Below, piece after piece: positions 36,376-45,893 of a stretch of DNA of 52,635 nt. Numbering within the stretch: position 1 is the stretch's first letter; every line of letters starts with the position of its first letter. Source of the DNA: Vagococcus acidifermentans (GTDB taxonomy: Bacteria > Bacillota > Bacilli > Lactobacillales > Vagococcaceae); assembly GCF_003987655.1 (NCBI RefSeq), contig NZ_NGKC01000018.1, positions 1 through 52,635 of the forward strand, written 5' to 3'. Below the pieces are notes generated by a model. It ran no database searches. It was given only the letters and a program-made list of their open reading frames with translations, and had not been told where the DNA came from. Made by a program: the position numbers and the translations under genes.

Positions 36376-38091
36376 GTGATAGTTGACATTTTGATAACAA
36401 ATATTCACGTTTTTAATAGCATCAAGCGCACGTTTGAACGGAAAAATGTCTCTATTATCAAAGAGAAATTTTATTATATTAGTAACGACGACTTGTCTTA
36501 TCTGCAACCGCAACAGGTGATTGACGGGCAAAACCAGTATATGATTCCGGGATTTGTCGACAGCCACATGCATATCGAAAGCTCCATGACAACACCGAGT
36601 ATTTTTTCAAAAGCGGTATTGCCTTACGGTGTGACGACTGTTGTTGCAGACACCCATGAAATCGCCAATGTTGCCGGTATCCAGGGGATTTACGAATTTC
36701 TGCAAGCTGAGACGGAATTGGACATTTTTTATGCCATTCCGTCTTCAGTGCCGTCCACTACTCCCGAGTTGGAAACGACCGGTGGTATCATCGGCCTGGC
36801 GGAAGTCAAAGAACTGCTTGCCCACCCGAAAGTCATCTGTCTCGGCGAAGCGATGAACTTTAAGGGAATCACCAGCCAGCCGGAGTCGCTCATCCGCCAG
36901 ATGATTGCACTATGCCAAAAAGAGCGGCCGACGATGCCGCTTGAGGGGCATGTGCCGAAAATCGCCGGCGAAGAGCTTGCCGCTTTCATGTACAGCGGCA
37001 TCACTTCGGATCACACGCATCAGTTCCCGGAATCTCTGGAAGAGAAAATCAATGCCGGGATGTTTATCCAGTTCCAAGAAAAATCCATTACCCGTGAGAA
37101 TATGGCTGTCATTAGAGACAACAACTACTATGACTACGCCTGTCTTGTGACAGACGATGTCATGGCAGATGACTTGTGCGAAGGACACTTGAATAAAATC
37201 GTCCTTAAAGCGGTTGAAATGGGACTGCCATTGGAGCAGGCTCTTTATATGGCGAGCTATACGCCGTCCCGCCGTATGGGACTGCATGACAGAGGGCTGA
37301 TTGCCCCTGGCAGATATGCTGATTTCATGCTGGTTTCCGATTTGACTGACTTGACGATTGAAGCTGTTTACAAATCAGGAGCCTGTGTTTATGTCAAAGG
37401 TGATGCACGCCCGTATCCCGCTGTGGTCGAGACATTTCCCGAGGCGTATTACCACTCGGTTGTGTGCCGCGAGCTGACTGAGTCCGATTTAACCATCAGC
37501 GCACCGGTCAAGGACGGCACCGTCTTATGTCATGCTATCCGCAAACAAGAAGTCGGCACATTTACGGAACTGGTAAAAAAAGAACTGCCTGTCAAAAACG
37601 GCATCCTGCAATGGGAAGATTCTGACTGCTGTTTGCTGATTGTTTTGGAACGCTACGGCAAAAACGGCAACATCTCAGTTTCGCTCATTGAAAAACCGAT
37701 TGACACACACGGCAGTATTGCTACAACTTGGGCTCATGACCATCACAACATGATGATTATGGGCAATAATAAGGCGGATATCCTTGCTGCGCAGAAACGG
37801 CTTCTGGAAATGCAGGGAGGCTATGTCGTGGTAAAAAATCAAGAGGTGATTGGGGAATGTTGTTTGCCAATCGGCGGTATTTTATCACAGGAACCCATTG
37901 ATGTGCTGGGTGAAGCGCTGCATTCAGTCCGGCGGGGAATGGTCGAGCTGGGCTATCGGAACACCAATGAAATTATGTCGTTTTCAACTTTGTCACTCCC
38001 TGTGTCGCCGCAAGTAAAAGTCACAGATGTCGGCATGATGGATACGAAAACACATGAATTTTACCCGATGTTTGTAGGAGAGCTGACATGA
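36376..38091 (+). CDS. ade: Adenine deaminase
   Basis: Converts adenine to hypoxanthine and ammonia, feeding purine salvage. The 571-residue protein has the AdeC amidohydrolase signatures [14 protein letters not shown] (metal-binding HxH), [36 protein letters not shown] (metal-binding Asp) and the C-terminal AdeC-specific domain with [18 protein letters not shown] start with an AAAGGG site. It directly follows the transport genes and overlaps the next gene by 4 bp, so import and deamination are one transcription unit. Confidence 0.93.
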   Translation: MIVDILITNIHVFNSIKRTFERKNVSIIKEKFYYISNDDLSYLQPQQVIDGQNQYMIPGFVDSHMHIESSMTTPSIFSKAVLPYGVTTVVADTHEIANVAGIQGIYEFLQAETELDIFYAIPSSVPSTTPELETTGGIIGLAEVKELLAHPKVICLGEAMNFKGITSQPESLIRQMIALCQKERPTMPLEGHVPKIAGEELAAFMYSGITSDHTHQFPESLEEKINAGMFIQFQEKSITRENMAVIRDNNYYDYACLVTDDVMADDLCEGHLNKIVLKAVEMGLPLEQALYMASYTPSRRMGLHDRGLIAPGRYADFMLVSDLTDLTIEAVYKSGACVYVKGDARPYPAVVETFPEAYYHSVVCRELTESDLTISAPVKDGTVLCHAIRKQEVGTFTELVKKELPVKNGILQWEDSDCCLLIVLERYGKNGNISVSLIEKPIDTHGSIATTWAHDHHNMMIMGNNKADILAAQKRLLEMQGGYVVVKNQEVIGECCLPIGGILSQEPIDVLGEALHSVRRGMVELGYRNTNEIMSFSTLSLPVSPQVKVTDVGMMDTKTHEFYPMFVGELT

Positions 38092-39407
38092 AAACACTGA
38101 TAACTAATGGATTACTACTGACAATGAACGACTCTTTTGATGTTTTTGACAAAGGGTTTATCTTATTTGATGAGGGGCGGATTGAACAGCTCGGTCAGAT
38201 GGCTGACTGCCCCGATGCCGCTGCATCATGGCAAGTGCTGGATGCTGACGGCGATATTATCATGCCGGGATTTATCAACACGCACTGCCATCTCGGCATG
38301 ATTCCTTTCAGGTCTTTAGCAGATGATGTGCCTGACCGGCTGCGCAAGTATTTATTTCCGCTGGAACAGCACATGACAGCCGCTCTGGCCGCTCAAAGCG
38401 CACGTTACGCTGTTTGCGAACTGCTGCTTGCAGGTACCACGACAGTCTGTGACATGTATTATTTTGAAGATGAAATTGCGGCAGTTTGCGATGAGATGGG
38501 GATACGGGCTTTTCTCGGCGAAACGATTATCGACATGCCGACCTGTGATGCAAAAGATGCAGACGAAGCACTAGTTTATGCGGATGCGTTTATTCAGAAA
38601 TGGCAGGCACATGGGCGCATTACCCCTGTCATCGCACCTCATGCCACAAACACAGTCAAAAAAGATACGCTCCTCAAGATAAAACAGCTGTCTCAACGCA
38701 GCAACACGCCGGTGACGATGCATGTTTCAGAAATGGATTATGAGATGGCCTATTTTTCCGAAACATATGGGCAAACGCCAATTGCATTTTTAGACGATAT
38801 CGGGCTGCTGGAACAGCCGTTTATTTTAGCGCATGGTATTTTTATCCAGGAATCAGACATCAGTCTATTACAAAAGCGTCAGGTTGGTGTCGCCCATTGT
38901 ATCGGTGCCAATACAAAATCTGCCAAAGGTGTCGCTCCGATACCGCAGCTGCTTGCCGGCGGTGTTGCAGTCGGTTTGGGGACTGACGGACCGAGCAGCG
39001 GTAATACGTTAGACCACTTTACGCAGATGAAGCTGGTTGCTAATTTTCACAAAACCCGTTGGCAGGACCGCGCACTTTTTCCGGCACGGGACATCGTTCG
39101 TTTGGCAACAATCGGCGGCGCAGAAGTGCTGGGTATGGCAGCTGTTACGGGCAGTCTTGAAGCCGGCAAAAAGGCCGACGTCATTCAAATAGACACAAAA
39201 TCAGCAGCGATGTTTCCAATGTTTGACCCGTACAGTGTGCTCGTTTATTCAGCCGGTCCGCATGATGTCCGCAACACGTGGGTTGACGGCCGCCAGCTGG
39301 TTCGGGACAAACAATTGATAAAAGCAGATTTGTTCTCTATCCGGAAAAAGTTAGACGGAGAAATGACGGAATTTAAACTTGCTGTTGAGAGGATAAACAA
39401 TGCATAG
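38088..39407 (+). CDS. Amidohydrolase, MTA/SAH deaminase-like (TrzN/SsnA branch)
   Basis: A 439-residue enzyme with the metal-binding HxH in [17 protein letters not shown], the further His blocks [10 protein letters not shown] and [11 protein letters not shown], and the final Asp in [18 protein letters not shown]. These are the marks of the methylthioadenosine/S-adenosylhomocysteine deaminase, 5'-deoxyadenosine deaminase and guanine or chlorohydrolase family. Coupled to adenine deaminase (ATGA overlap), it probably deaminates a purine nucleoside or related compound; which one is not resolved. Confidence 0.85.
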   Translation: MKTLITNGLLLTMNDSFDVFDKGFILFDEGRIEQLGQMADCPDAAASWQVLDADGDIIMPGFINTHCHLGMIPFRSLADDVPDRLRKYLFPLEQHMTAALAAQSARYAVCELLLAGTTTVCDMYYFEDEIAAVCDEMGIRAFLGETIIDMPTCDAKDADEALVYADAFIQKWQAHGRITPVIAPHATNTVKKDTLLKIKQLSQRSNTPVTMHVSEMDYEMAYFSETYGQTPIAFLDDIGLLEQPFILAHGIFIQESDISLLQKRQVGVAHCIGANTKSAKGVAPIPQLLAGGVAVGLGTDGPSSGNTLDHFTQMKLVANFHKTRWQDRALFPARDIVRLATIGGAEVLGMAAVTGSLEAGKKADVIQIDTKSAAMFPMFDPYSVLVYSAGPHDVRNTWVDGRQLVRDKQLIKADLFSIRKKLDGEMTEFKLAVERINNA

Positions 39408-39451
39408 CTTTTTGTTTTCTTTTTTGATAAACTATTTGAGAGGTGACGTTA

Positions 39452-40150
39452 GTGAAAACAAAAAAATTACTCTACATTGAAATTGCAGCCGACATTAAAG
39501 AAGATATTTTAAGCGGCGTTTACGAAGTTGATTCATATATTCCTACAGAAATCGAGCTGGAAGAAAAATACCAGGTGAGTAAAATTACAGTGCGTAAAGC
39601 TGTTGATATTCTTGTTCAGGAAGGGTATTTGGTGAAAAAAAGCGGGAAAGGCACACGTGTTATCAGCAACCGTGCATTTAACAAATTGTCTAAAGCCGTT
39701 TCCTTTTCCCATATTTTAGAAAACATGGGTCACAAACTTGAGAAAAAAGTTATCGCACTTGAAGAAGTCGACCCGGCATCTACCATTCCAGAAGTCAAAA
39801 AAATGGGTACTCATGTCGTGAAATTAACACGGATGTATCTGTTGGATAATGAACCGTATATTTTATTCGATCATTATTTACCGAATGCAGGCAATTTGGC
39901 TGAATTGAAAAAAGATAAAACATCATTGTATAGTTGGCTGACAAAGCAAGGCACAGGGATTTCATACATTAAAGACGCATTTTCTGTTGAAACAGCCAGT
40001 GAGGAAGTCAAACAAGCGCTGCAGTTAAAAGGGGATATCGTCTTGAAACGGACACGTCACTCTTACAATGCGACCAATAAATTGGTGGAATATTCGATTG
40101 GCCATTATGATACCATGAAAAAACTTTACGAAATTGAGTATGAAATTTAA
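39452..40150 (+). CDS. GntR-family transcriptional regulator with UTRA ligand domain
   Basis: A 232-residue repressor-type regulator: winged helix-turn-helix (about 1-70, with IPTEIELEEKYQVSKITVRKAVDILVQEGYLVKKSGKGT) and a C-terminal UTRA domain (about 90-230) that binds sugar or amino-sugar ligands in the HutC/NagR group. The GTG at 39452 is chosen because a GAGGTG site lies six bases upstream; an earlier GTG at 39443 overlaps that site. It lies between the purine operon and the PTS cluster and most likely controls the latter. Confidence 0.88.
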   Translation: MKTKKLLYIEIAADIKEDILSGVYEVDSYIPTEIELEEKYQVSKITVRKAVDILVQEGYLVKKSGKGTRVISNRAFNKLSKAVSFSHILENMGHKLEKKVIALEEVDPASTIPEVKKMGTHVVKLTRMYLLDNEPYILFDHYLPNAGNLAELKKDKTSLYSWLTKQGTGISYIKDAFSVETASEEVKQALQLKGDIVLKRTRHSYNATNKLVEYSIGHYDTMKKLYEIEYEI

Positions 40151-40160
40151 AAGGAGGAGG

Positions 40161-40187
40161 TTTACTTTTTAACATTATAATGATATA
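40161..40187 (+). promoter_or_regulatory. Probable promoter and GntR operator of the PTS cluster
   Basis: TTTACT (about 40161-40166) and TATATT (about 40184-40189) lie 17 bp apart. Between them is the perfect palindrome CATTATAATG (40173-40182), well placed for a GntR/UTRA repressor to block RNA polymerase. Confidence 0.4.
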
Positions 40188-40226
40188 TTGAAGTAGGGGT
40201 AAAAAGTTTTATTGGAGGGATTAGTT

Positions 40227-41519
40227 ATGAATAAGTTTGTTTTGTTCCTTGAAGAAAAAGTTTCACCAGTGGCAGGAAGGTTAAGCTCTCAACGGCACAT
40301 GGCTGCTATCAGAAAAGGGATTGTTGCCACTTTGCCGTTGACGATTGTCGGTTCATTTTTTACGATTCTGAACAATCCGCCTATTCAGTCACTTGCAGAT
40401 ATGATTGCGCCGTATCAAGCGATACTGGACATTCCTAATCGGTTTACGATTGGTATTTTAGCTCTGTATGCGACATTCGGCATTGCTTATTCATTGGCCC
40501 AAAGTTATAAATTGGATGGTTTGACTAGCAGTATGCTGGCAGTCATGGCATTTTTGATTACATCAGTTAATCCGATTAAAATTGCTGAAAATGTTGAAGG
40601 GGTGATAGATGCCGGCCGGTATATGAGCATCGGTTCACTCAGTTCTGCATCATTGTTTGGTTCAATCGTTACTGCACTTGTGTCTGTTGAAATTTACCAT
40701 TTCATGAAGTCCAAAAATATTTCGATTAAGTTGCCTGAGGGTGTGCCGCCGGAAGTATCAAATTCTTTTATAGCACTAGCGCCGGCAGCAGTTATTATTC
40801 TTTTATTCTGGTCGATTAAATATCTACTTCATTTTGATATTAACGGTTTCTTAAGTACACTTCTTATGCCATTTAAAGATGTATTGGCGGGCAACAGTTT
40901 ATTCGGCGGATTGATTACAGTATTTTTAATCACTTTTTTCTGGGTATTGGGAATTCATGGCCCAGCTATTATGGGACCGGTTATCAGGCCTTTTTGGGAT
41001 ATGTCAATTGCTGAGAATATTGAAGCATTTGCCGACGGGGTTCCAGCTGACCAGTTGCCTAATTTGTTTACAGAACAATTTTTACAATGGTTTGTTTGGA
41101 TTGGCGGTGCTGGTGGGACATTAGCACTGGTTACACTCTTCTTGTTTTCTAAGTCAGAGTATTTGAAGAGTTTGGGCAAATTATCATTCTTGCCAGGTTT
41201 ATTCAATATTAATGAGCCAGTCATATTTGGAGCACCAATTGTGATGAATCCGATTTTGGGTATACCTTTTATTCTTGCACCGTTAGTTACGACAACAATT
41301 TCTTATTTCTTGACAATTACAAATCTTGTTCCTGTTATGATGGCAAGGTTACCGTTTACTACTATTTCACCTGTTGCGGCTTGGATCAGTACAGATTGGA
41401 ATGTGATGGCAGGGGTATTAGTTGTGATTAATTTCTTTATTACACTAGCTATCTACTATCCATTTTTCAAAATGTTCGAACAACAACAGTTGAAAAAAGA
41501 ACTTGAATTAAAAGCATAA
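40227..41519 (+). CDS. PTS transporter subunit EIIC, lactose/cellobiose family
   Basis: A 430-residue membrane permease with about ten hydrophobic segments, and family signatures WVLGIHGPAIMGPVIRPFWD and FNINEPVIFGAPIVMNPILGIPF. EIIC imports and, with EIIA and EIIB, phosphorylates a sugar. No EIIA or EIIB gene is present in the cluster, so the subunits must be supplied from elsewhere. The ATG at 40227 follows a GGAGG site; the TTG at 40212 is part of that site. Confidence 0.92.
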   Translation: MNKFVLFLEEKVSPVAGRLSSQRHMAAIRKGIVATLPLTIVGSFFTILNNPPIQSLADMIAPYQAILDIPNRFTIGILALYATFGIAYSLAQSYKLDGLTSSMLAVMAFLITSVNPIKIAENVEGVIDAGRYMSIGSLSSASLFGSIVTALVSVEIYHFMKSKNISIKLPEGVPPEVSNSFIALAPAAVIILLFWSIKYLLHFDINGFLSTLLMPFKDVLAGNSLFGGLITVFLITFFWVLGIHGPAIMGPVIRPFWDMSIAENIEAFADGVPADQLPNLFTEQFLQWFVWIGGAGGTLALVTLFLFSKSEYLKSLGKLSFLPGLFNINEPVIFGAPIVMNPILGIPFILAPLVTTTISYFLTITNLVPVMMARLPFTTISPVAAWISTDWNVMAGVLVVINFFITLAIYYPFFKMFEQQQLKKELELKA

Positions 41520-41560
41520 TCAAAAAATACTATAACAGCAACATTAAGAAGGTGAAACAT

Positions 41561-41824
41561 TTGCTGGAACTGTTAAGTTATCTTCTAGTTTTTACGTTTT
41601 CGCAGGTTGTCATTGAGAAAAAGAAGTTGCCGAAGATTGTTTTTGCTTCACGTTTTTTCCGTGTTCTTTTGTTGGGAATAGTGGTCATTTTAGGAAGTGT
41701 CATTATTGGTATATGGTTGAATGTGCGCTTTATTCCGGCTTCAGCAACTATATTTTGTGCGTCTGTCATCAATTGGAAACTGCGCAGTAAATATGCAGCT
41801 ATTGAAAGAGGAGAGGTAATATGA
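41561..41824 (+). CDS. Small membrane protein, unknown
   Basis: An 87-residue protein with two hydrophobic segments (about residues 1-17 and 32-55) and a third short one, and basic ends; no domain recognised. The TTG at 41561 is chosen because an AAGGTG site lies six bases upstream; a GTG at 41552 is part of that site. It overlaps the MupG-like gene by 4 bp (ATGA), so it is translated with the cluster. A role with the EIIC or in anchoring is possible but unproven. Confidence 0.6.
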   Translation: MLELLSYLLVFTFSQVVIEKKKLPKIVFASRFFRVLLLGIVVILGSVIIGIWLNVRFIPASATIFCASVINWKLRSKYAAIERGEVI

Positions 41825-42903
41825 AACGACGGATTGGTTTGTCGCTTTATCCGGATTCCAGTGATTTTGAAAAGGATAAAGTGTATCTTGAAAAAGCCGG
41901 TAAACTCGGCTTTTCAAGAGTTTTTATGAGTATGTTGGAAATCGGCGATGATAAAGAAGCGGTTTTCAGGAAATTCAGCAGAGTGATTGGTTATGCAAAA
42001 GAACTTGGGTTTGAAGTCGCTTTGGACATTGCACCAGGGATTTTTGATGCGCTGGGTATTTCGTATGATGATTTGCGTTATTTTGCCGAGCTTGGTGCGG
42101 ATGGGCTTCGTCTGGATGTGGCGTTTGACAGCAGCAAAGAAGCTCTGCTTTCGTTTAATCCGTACGGGCTGTTCATTGAGCTGAATATGAGTAATGATGT
42201 GGCGTATCTGGACAATATTTTGACGTATCAGCCAAACCGTCCGTTTATTTACGGGTGTCACAACTTTTATCCGCAAAAAGGGACGGCTTTACCGCTTGAC
42301 TTTTTCATCAGCTGCTCAGAACGATTTAAGAAAGAAGGGATTCGAACGGCCGCATTTGTTAATTCGCAAGCCGGCAAGCTGGGACCGTGGGACATTAATG
42401 ACGGACTGCCTACTCTTGAAATCCACCGGACATTGCCGATTGACGTGCAGGCTAAACACTTATTTGCAACAAATCTGATTGATGATGTGATTATCGGCAA
42501 TGCTTACGCCTCTGATGAGGAACTGCGTGCACTGAGCGAAGTGAATCGTTATCAAGTTGATTTTCGTATTGAGGTCTCAGCAGGGATTAATGATGTTGAA
42601 AGAGACATTTTATTCGACAATCAGCATGTTCGAAGAGGCGACATCACAGCGCGGATGATTCGTTCAACAGCTGTTCGTAAAATCTACGAAAACAGAGAAA
42701 ATCCGCCGCATGATAATCAGGGTGAATTCACTCGCGGCGACATTGTCATCGGAAATGATTTATTCGGAAAGTATAAAAATGAATTGCAAATCGTCTTAGA
42801 AGCTCATACAGATGAACGGAAAAACAAAGTGGGACGTATTTGCGATGCGGAACTGCTGCTGTTGGATTACATCAACCCATGGAGCAAGTTTCTGTTTCAC
42901 TAA
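41821..42903 (+). CDS. MupG-like (DUF871) 6-phospho-glycosidase
   Basis: A 360-residue cytoplasmic protein: TIM barrel (about 1-235) starting RIGLSLYPDSSDFEKDKVYLEKAGKLGF-like and a C-terminal beta domain (about 245-360). DUF871 proteins include MupG, the 6-phospho-N-acetylmuramidase that splits imported MurNAc-6P-GlcNAc disaccharides. Sequence pattern includes GFEVALDIAPG and NFYPQKGTALPLDFF. Here it follows a PTS EIIC, so it should act on a glycoside phosphorylated during uptake. The exact sugar is not known. Stop-start overlap with the small membrane protein gene. Confidence 0.85.
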   Translation: MKRRIGLSLYPDSSDFEKDKVYLEKAGKLGFSRVFMSMLEIGDDKEAVFRKFSRVIGYAKELGFEVALDIAPGIFDALGISYDDLRYFAELGADGLRLDVAFDSSKEALLSFNPYGLFIELNMSNDVAYLDNILTYQPNRPFIYGCHNFYPQKGTALPLDFFISCSERFKKEGIRTAAFVNSQAGKLGPWDINDGLPTLEIHRTLPIDVQAKHLFATNLIDDVIIGNAYASDEELRALSEVNRYQVDFRIEVSAGINDVERDILFDNQHVRRGDITARMIRSTAVRKIYENRENPPHDNQGEFTRGDIVIGNDLFGKYKNELQIVLEAHTDERKNKVGRICDAELLLLDYINPWSKFLFH

Positions 42904-42921
42904 TAATGGGAGTTGAAAAAA

Positions 42922-44034
42922 ATGCTTGACCTTTTAATTAAAAATGGCAGAAATGTGGCGGGCGAACCGCTGGAAATCGGAATCACAGATGGGAAAATCA
43001 GTCACGTGTCTGCCAAGATTGAAGAAGAGGCAGAAAAAGTGCTGCGTCTTACGGACGACGCCATTATTTCTGCAGGCTGGATTGACAGTCATGTCCATTG
43101 CTATGAAAAGATGACGTTGTACTATGATTTTCCTGATGAAATCGGGGTAAAAAAAGGCGTGACGACAGTCATTGATGCGGGAAGTACAGGAGAAGCGAAC
43201 ATCAAAGATTTTTACGAGTTGGCCAAAAAAGCGGCCACGAATGTGTATGCATTGCTGAACATATCTAAATGGGGCATCATCAAACAGGACGAACTGTCTG
43301 ACTTGGGCAATATCAATCTTGAGACGGACAAGGAACGCATTCAAGAGTTATCTGATTTTATTATCGGCATTAAGGCGCGGATGAGCAGGACGGTCGTCGG
43401 CAATAATGATGTCATCCCATTGAAAATGGCGAAGGAACTGCAGAAAGAATTAGCGGATCTGCCGCTGATGGTACACATCGGTTCGGCTCCGCCAGAGCTG
43501 TCTGATATCTTGGCTCTTCTGGAGGCGGGGGACATTGTGACGCATTGTTACAATGGCAAATTAAATGGTATTATGAGTGAGGAAGGAAAAATCAAAGATT
43601 TTGTCTGGGATGCATACAAGCGCGGGATTATTTTTGACATCGGGCACGGCACGGACAGTTTTAATTTTTCTGTAGCTCAGGAAGCGCTGGACGAAGGGGT
43701 TATTTGCCGGACAATCAGCACAGATATTTATCACCGCAATCGCGAAAATGGTCCGGTATTTGATTTTTCAACTACTTTAGAAAAAATGCTGTCGCTGGGT
43801 CTTTCTTTGAAAACGGTGATTGACATGGTGACAAAAAATCCGGCGGAGATTTTTCATTTGACGGAAAAAGGTCAGCTGGCGGTCGGTAAAGACGGCGATA
43901 TCACTGTCTTCCATGTGACGGACAAGGAGAAGATGCTGATTGACTCCAATGGCAATCAAACATCTGTCAATCAAACAGTCGAGCCGCTATATGCAATTGT
44001 CGCAGGCAACGTCTATCCTATTTCAAAGGAGTAA
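42922..44034 (+). CDS. cog3964 amidohydrolase, deacetylase-type (EF_0837-like)
   Basis: A 370-residue metal-dependent hydrolase with the HxH metal site in WIDSHVHCYEK, the carboxylated Lys in GIKARMSR, His in MVHIGSAPPE and THCYNGK and the final Asp in ISTDIYHRNR. Its best-recognised relatives are EF_0837 and Atu3266 of cog3964, once annotated dihydroorotases but shown for some members to remove acetyl groups, including from N-acetyl-D-amino acids. An N-acetyl-D-glucosaminate derivative is a D-amino acid of that kind. The ATG at 42922 follows a GGGAG site nine bases upstream; a TTG at 42913 abuts that site. Confidence 0.85.
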   Translation: MLDLLIKNGRNVAGEPLEIGITDGKISHVSAKIEEEAEKVLRLTDDAIISAGWIDSHVHCYEKMTLYYDFPDEIGVKKGVTTVIDAGSTGEANIKDFYELAKKAATNVYALLNISKWGIIKQDELSDLGNINLETDKERIQELSDFIIGIKARMSRTVVGNNDVIPLKMAKELQKELADLPLMVHIGSAPPELSDILALLEAGDIVTHCYNGKLNGIMSEEGKIKDFVWDAYKRGIIFDIGHGTDSFNFSVAQEALDEGVICRTISTDIYHRNRENGPVFDFSTTLEKMLSLGLSLKTVIDMVTKNPAEIFHLTEKGQLAVGKDGDITVFHVTDKEKMLIDSNGNQTSVNQTVEPLYAIVAGNVYPISKE

Positions 44035-44037
44035 ATC

Positions 44038-45141
44038 ATGAATATCTATGAAAAATATAATCTGAAAAAAGTTATCAATGCCAGTGGGAAAATGACTATC
44101 CTTGGTGTGTCAAAAGTCAGTGACGAGGTTGCTGACATGCAGCGGTTTGCCGGTCAGAGTTTCTTTGAGATGGCGGAACTGACTGCCAACACAGGGCTTT
44201 ATATTGCCGAGATGCTCGGTACTGAAAATGCCACCGTCGTTTCATCTGCCAGTGCGGCTATTGCTCAGTCAGTCAGTGCTGTTATCGGCAGAGGCGATGA
44301 TTACCACACGATGCATCCTTACTCGGAACGTATCACGCAACGGGAAATCGTGATTCCTAAAGGCCACAATGTGAATTACGGCACTTCGGTTGAACTGATG
44401 GTCCAGCAAGGCGGCGGCCAAGTTGTCGAAGCCGGGTATGCAAATGAGTGCTCAGCGGAACAAGTGGCGATGCAAATCACTGATAAAACGGCGGCACTGC
44501 TGTATATAAAAAGTCATCATACGGTTCAGAAGAGTATGCTGACTGTTGAAGAGATGGTCGCTGTCGGACGTGTGAATAATGTGCCGGTCATTGTTGATGC
44601 AGCTGCAGAAGAAGACTTGCAGAAATATTATCAGGCCGGGGCGGATTTAGTTATTTACAGCGGTGCGAAAGCATTTGAGGGACCAAGTTCCGGTCTAGTG
44701 ATCGGGCGGAATCCTTATGTGAAATGGGTGCAGAGCCAGTCCAAAGGGTTGGGCAGATCAATGAAAATCGGCAAGGACAACATACTCGGGCTTGTAACTG
44801 CGCTTGAACGCTACGTTGCTCATGGTGCTGAAAGCGGCGAATCAATGAAGCAGCGGCTGGCTCCTTTCATTGACTCGCTGAACAAGCTGGACGGGATAAA
44901 GGCAGACATCGTACAGGACGGGGCAGGCCGGGATATTTACCGGGCGCGTGTCCGTGTTGATTCGGACAAACTGACCGCGGCTGATGTTGTGGCACAATTG
45001 AAATCAGGGGATACGGCTGTATATACGCGGGAGTATCAAGTGAACAACGGCATTATCGAGTTTGATATCCGTTCGGTGAATGAAGCTGAACTGAATGAGA
45101 TTGCAAAAAAAATGACATCAATAGTTATGGGGGAACATTAG
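44038..45141 (+). CDS. dgaE: DgaE-like PLP-dependent D-glucosaminate-6-phosphate ammonia-lyase
   Basis: A 367-residue SelA-like PLP enzyme (EF_0838 family). The PLP Lys is in VIYSGAKAFEGPSSGLVIG. DgaE of Salmonella converts D-glucosaminate 6-phosphate to 2-keto-3-deoxygluconate 6-phosphate and ammonia. The gene is followed at once by a dgaF homologue (next ATG directly after the stop), which supports this role. Start ATG with AAAGGAG. The assignment is from family and neighbour, not direct evidence. Confidence 0.85.
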   Translation: MNIYEKYNLKKVINASGKMTILGVSKVSDEVADMQRFAGQSFFEMAELTANTGLYIAEMLGTENATVVSSASAAIAQSVSAVIGRGDDYHTMHPYSERITQREIVIPKGHNVNYGTSVELMVQQGGGQVVEAGYANECSAEQVAMQITDKTAALLYIKSHHTVQKSMLTVEEMVAVGRVNNVPVIVDAAAEEDLQKYYQAGADLVIYSGAKAFEGPSSGLVIGRNPYVKWVQSQSKGLGRSMKIGKDNILGLVTALERYVAHGAESGESMKQRLAPFIDSLNKLDGIKADIVQDGAGRDIYRARVRVDSDKLTAADVVAQLKSGDTAVYTREYQVNNGIIEFDIRSVNEAELNEIAKKMTSIVMGEH

Positions 45142-45891
45142 ATGAAAAAAGTACCATCATATTATCAAGACAGAGTTTGTTTGAATGTATTGGCTAATTC
45201 CGTTGAAAATGCTGTGGATTGTTTTGAAGCGGCAGAAGGTCATGTGGTCTTGGGCGTTTTGTCAAAAAACTATGACTCGGATGAAGAAGCCATCGCCGAC
45301 ATGAAACGGTATCAGGAGAAAACTGACAATGCGTTGTCAGTCGGACTGGGTGCCGGCGACCCGAACCAGAGCCAGATGGTTATCCGCTTGTCGGAGGTGC
45401 TGCAGCCTCAGCATGTGAACCAAGTGTTTACAGGAGTCGGTGGATCCCGCAGTGTGCTGAAACAAAATGATACGGTGATTAACGGGCTGGTATCACCAAC
45501 CGGTAAAGTCGGCTATGTCAACATTGCAACGGGTCCGATTACATCCGGAATGGAACCTGTGGAAGTCACCATTGAAGCAGCGATCAATCTGTTGAAGGAC
45601 ATGGGCGGCACGTCTATTAAGTATTTTCCAATGAAAGGCCTGGCACACCGTGATGAGTACAAAGCGGTGGCAGAAGCTTGTGCGGCCATGGATTTTGCGC
45701 TGGAACCGACGGGTGGTATTGATTTGTCTAATTTTGAGGAAATACTGCAAATCGCCGTTGATGCCGGAGTGAAAAAAATCATCCCGCACATTTACAGTTC
45801 GATTATTGACTCTGAAACAGGAGATACGCGTCCGGAAGATGTGCGCAAGCTTTTTGAGATGACGAAGGCGGTTTTAGCTAAAGGAGAGTAG
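45142..45891 (+). CDS. dgaF: DgaF-like 2-keto-3-deoxy-6-phosphogluconate aldolase
   Basis: A 249-residue aldolase of the EF_0839/DgaF family, which splits 2-keto-3-deoxygluconate 6-phosphate into pyruvate and glyceraldehyde 3-phosphate. Family features include SVGLGAGDPNQSQM, GKVGYVNIATGPITSG, the probable catalytic Lys in IKYFPMKGL and ALEPTGGIDLSNFEEIL. It abuts dgaE and ends 3 bp before the kinase gene; the pair dgaE-dgaF is a known unit in Salmonella and Enterococcus. Confidence 0.87.
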   Translation: MKKVPSYYQDRVCLNVLANSVENAVDCFEAAEGHVVLGVLSKNYDSDEEAIADMKRYQEKTDNALSVGLGAGDPNQSQMVIRLSEVLQPQHVNQVFTGVGGSRSVLKQNDTVINGLVSPTGKVGYVNIATGPITSGMEPVEVTIEAAINLLKDMGGTSIKYFPMKGLAHRDEYKAVAEACAAMDFALEPTGGIDLSNFEEILQIAVDAGVKKIIPHIYSSIIDSETGDTRPEDVRKLFEMTKAVLAKGE

Positions 45892-45893
45892 CT

